From Mycoavidus sp. B2-EB (GTDB lineage: Bacteria; Pseudomonadota; Gammaproteobacteria; Burkholderiales; Burkholderiaceae), in assembly GCF_014218255.1 (NCBI RefSeq), contig NZ_AP021872.1, positions 1,550,001 to 1,614,000 of the forward strand: a stretch of DNA of 64,000 nucleotides. The letters are read 5' to 3'. A program made the position numbers and the translations under genes. Below, piece by piece: positions 63,573-64,000 of this stretch. The notes under the pieces were generated by a model. That model saw only the letters and a list, made by a program, of their open reading frames with translations. It did no database searches and was not told the DNA's origin. Every line of letters begins with the position of its first letter. Within the stretch, counting starts at the first letter, position 1.

Positions 63573-64000
63573 ATGTTATTGAGTCCTCTAAGCTTACTTC
63601 AATCGGCCTATTCTACTCTGCGCACTTATGCGTTCAACCATAATACGTCGCCTGTTCCTGAAGCTCATTCTGAATCAGCACCTCGTTTAGACTCCCCCTT
63701 TAACGACAATCCAGTGGAGCACGCGACGCAGGCAATTGGCTCCTGGCGGCAATCTACGCCAGCTAAACTTAAAGAAACTGACTTTAAGCCAATTTCCATT
63801 CCACTCAAAACCAAGCCTTCAGCTTACTGTTATTCGCTTAATGCAACTAGCTGGCTAGCAGTAGCTGAAGAGCTGCGGCCCGGCATCGCTCAGGTTTTAC
63901 AACAGCACATACATACGTCGGAGCCTCACCGCACACTGGAAAATATTGCACTTTCGCCCAATAAACAATGGTTTGCTGCTTACTCTGGCTGCAAGATTGG
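63573..64000 (+). CDS. Second WD40-like gene, 5' part (continues past window)
   Basis: Open from an ATG with AGGAA 7 bases upstream to the window end (about 142 codons, no stop). It starts MLLSPLSLLQSAYSTLRTYA, then a Ser/Pro/His-rich stretch; near the window edge IALSPNKQWFAAYSG matches the start of a WD40 blade. It is 79 bases after the first WD40 gene in the same direction and is probably a paralogue or part of an array. Start position may be off by a base. Confidence 0.75.
   Translation, partial: MLLSPLSLLQSAYSTLRTYAFNHNTSPVPEAHSESAPRLDSPFNDNPVEHATQAIGSWRQSTPAKLKETDFKPISIPLKTKPSAYCYSLNATSWLAVAEELRPGIAQVLQQHIHTSEPHRTLENIALSPNKQWFAAYSGCKI

Overview
The window is a chromosomal segment of a Gram-negative betaproteobacterium of the Burkholderiaceae. 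Many gene blocks keep the order familiar from Burkholderia and Ralstonia: recA-recX-sucC-sucD-terC, purB next to mnmA, hemJ-proA-holA-lptE-leuS-dapB-bamE with divergent fur, tkt-gap, rplM-rpsI-erpA, queA-tgt-yajC-secD-secF, purN-rsmB, and ribF-ileS-lspA-coaBC-dut. Base composition looks nearer 50 % G+C than the 60-68 % of free-living relatives (judged by eye, not computed). Between the conserved blocks lie IS scars, gene remnants and eukaryote-like repeat proteins. This combination suggests a host-associated, reduced-genome member such as the fungal endosymbionts Mycoavidus or Glomeribacter; that placement is inference.

Layout. 1-4.5 kb: 5' part of pgk on the minus strand, then ilvE, a zf-CHCC protein, waaF and an NTF2-like protein on the plus strand, and an orphan type IV pilin on the minus strand. 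4.6-9.9 kb: minus-strand terC, sucD, sucC, recX, recA and cytochrome b561; recA has an exact SOS box and a hairpin separates it from recX. 9.9-13.6 kb: a pqiA-pqiA-pqiB-pqiC lipid-transport operon. 13.5-13.9 kb: a coiled-coil membrane protein with 33-bp tandem repeats that overlaps pqiC tail to tail. 14-21.8 kb: purB, mnmA, a broken ATPase gene, the three-gene transhydrogenase operon and rlmL. 22-24.9 kb: an amino-acid permease followed by a KamA-type radical SAM aminomutase. 24.9-33.7 kb: a decayed spacer, then hemJ-proA-holA-lptE-leuS-dapB-bamE and fur.

33.7-36.8 kb encodes a 1028-residue protein that I cannot assign to a family. It has a Ser-rich N terminus, Ala/Gly-rich hydrophobic segments and three repeats of about 75 residues, and it looks like a host-directed effector or translocator. 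36.9-44.3 kb holds gap, tkt, erpA, rpsI, rplM, a second small coiled-coil membrane protein and recG. 44.3-50 kb holds queA-tgt-yajC-secDF. A complete IS4-type element with inverted repeats and a 9-bp target duplication follows, then a gene fragment, an IS110 remnant, a secreted PLD nuclease, and an AAA/DUF4143 ATPase preceded by repeats with an exact 22-bp period. 54-62 kb is conserved housekeeping. The window ends with two tandem WD40-type genes; the first encodes seven repeats, enough for one beta-propeller, and the second is cut by the window edge.

Functionally, most of the window is core metabolism (glycolysis, pentose phosphate and TCA steps), translation and tRNA modification, envelope biogenesis (LptE, BamE, WaaF, Sec, Lsp, Pqi) and cofactor synthesis (riboflavin/FAD, CoA). 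The accessory genes are the likely host-interface or selfish part. I saw no tRNA, rRNA or CRISPR array.
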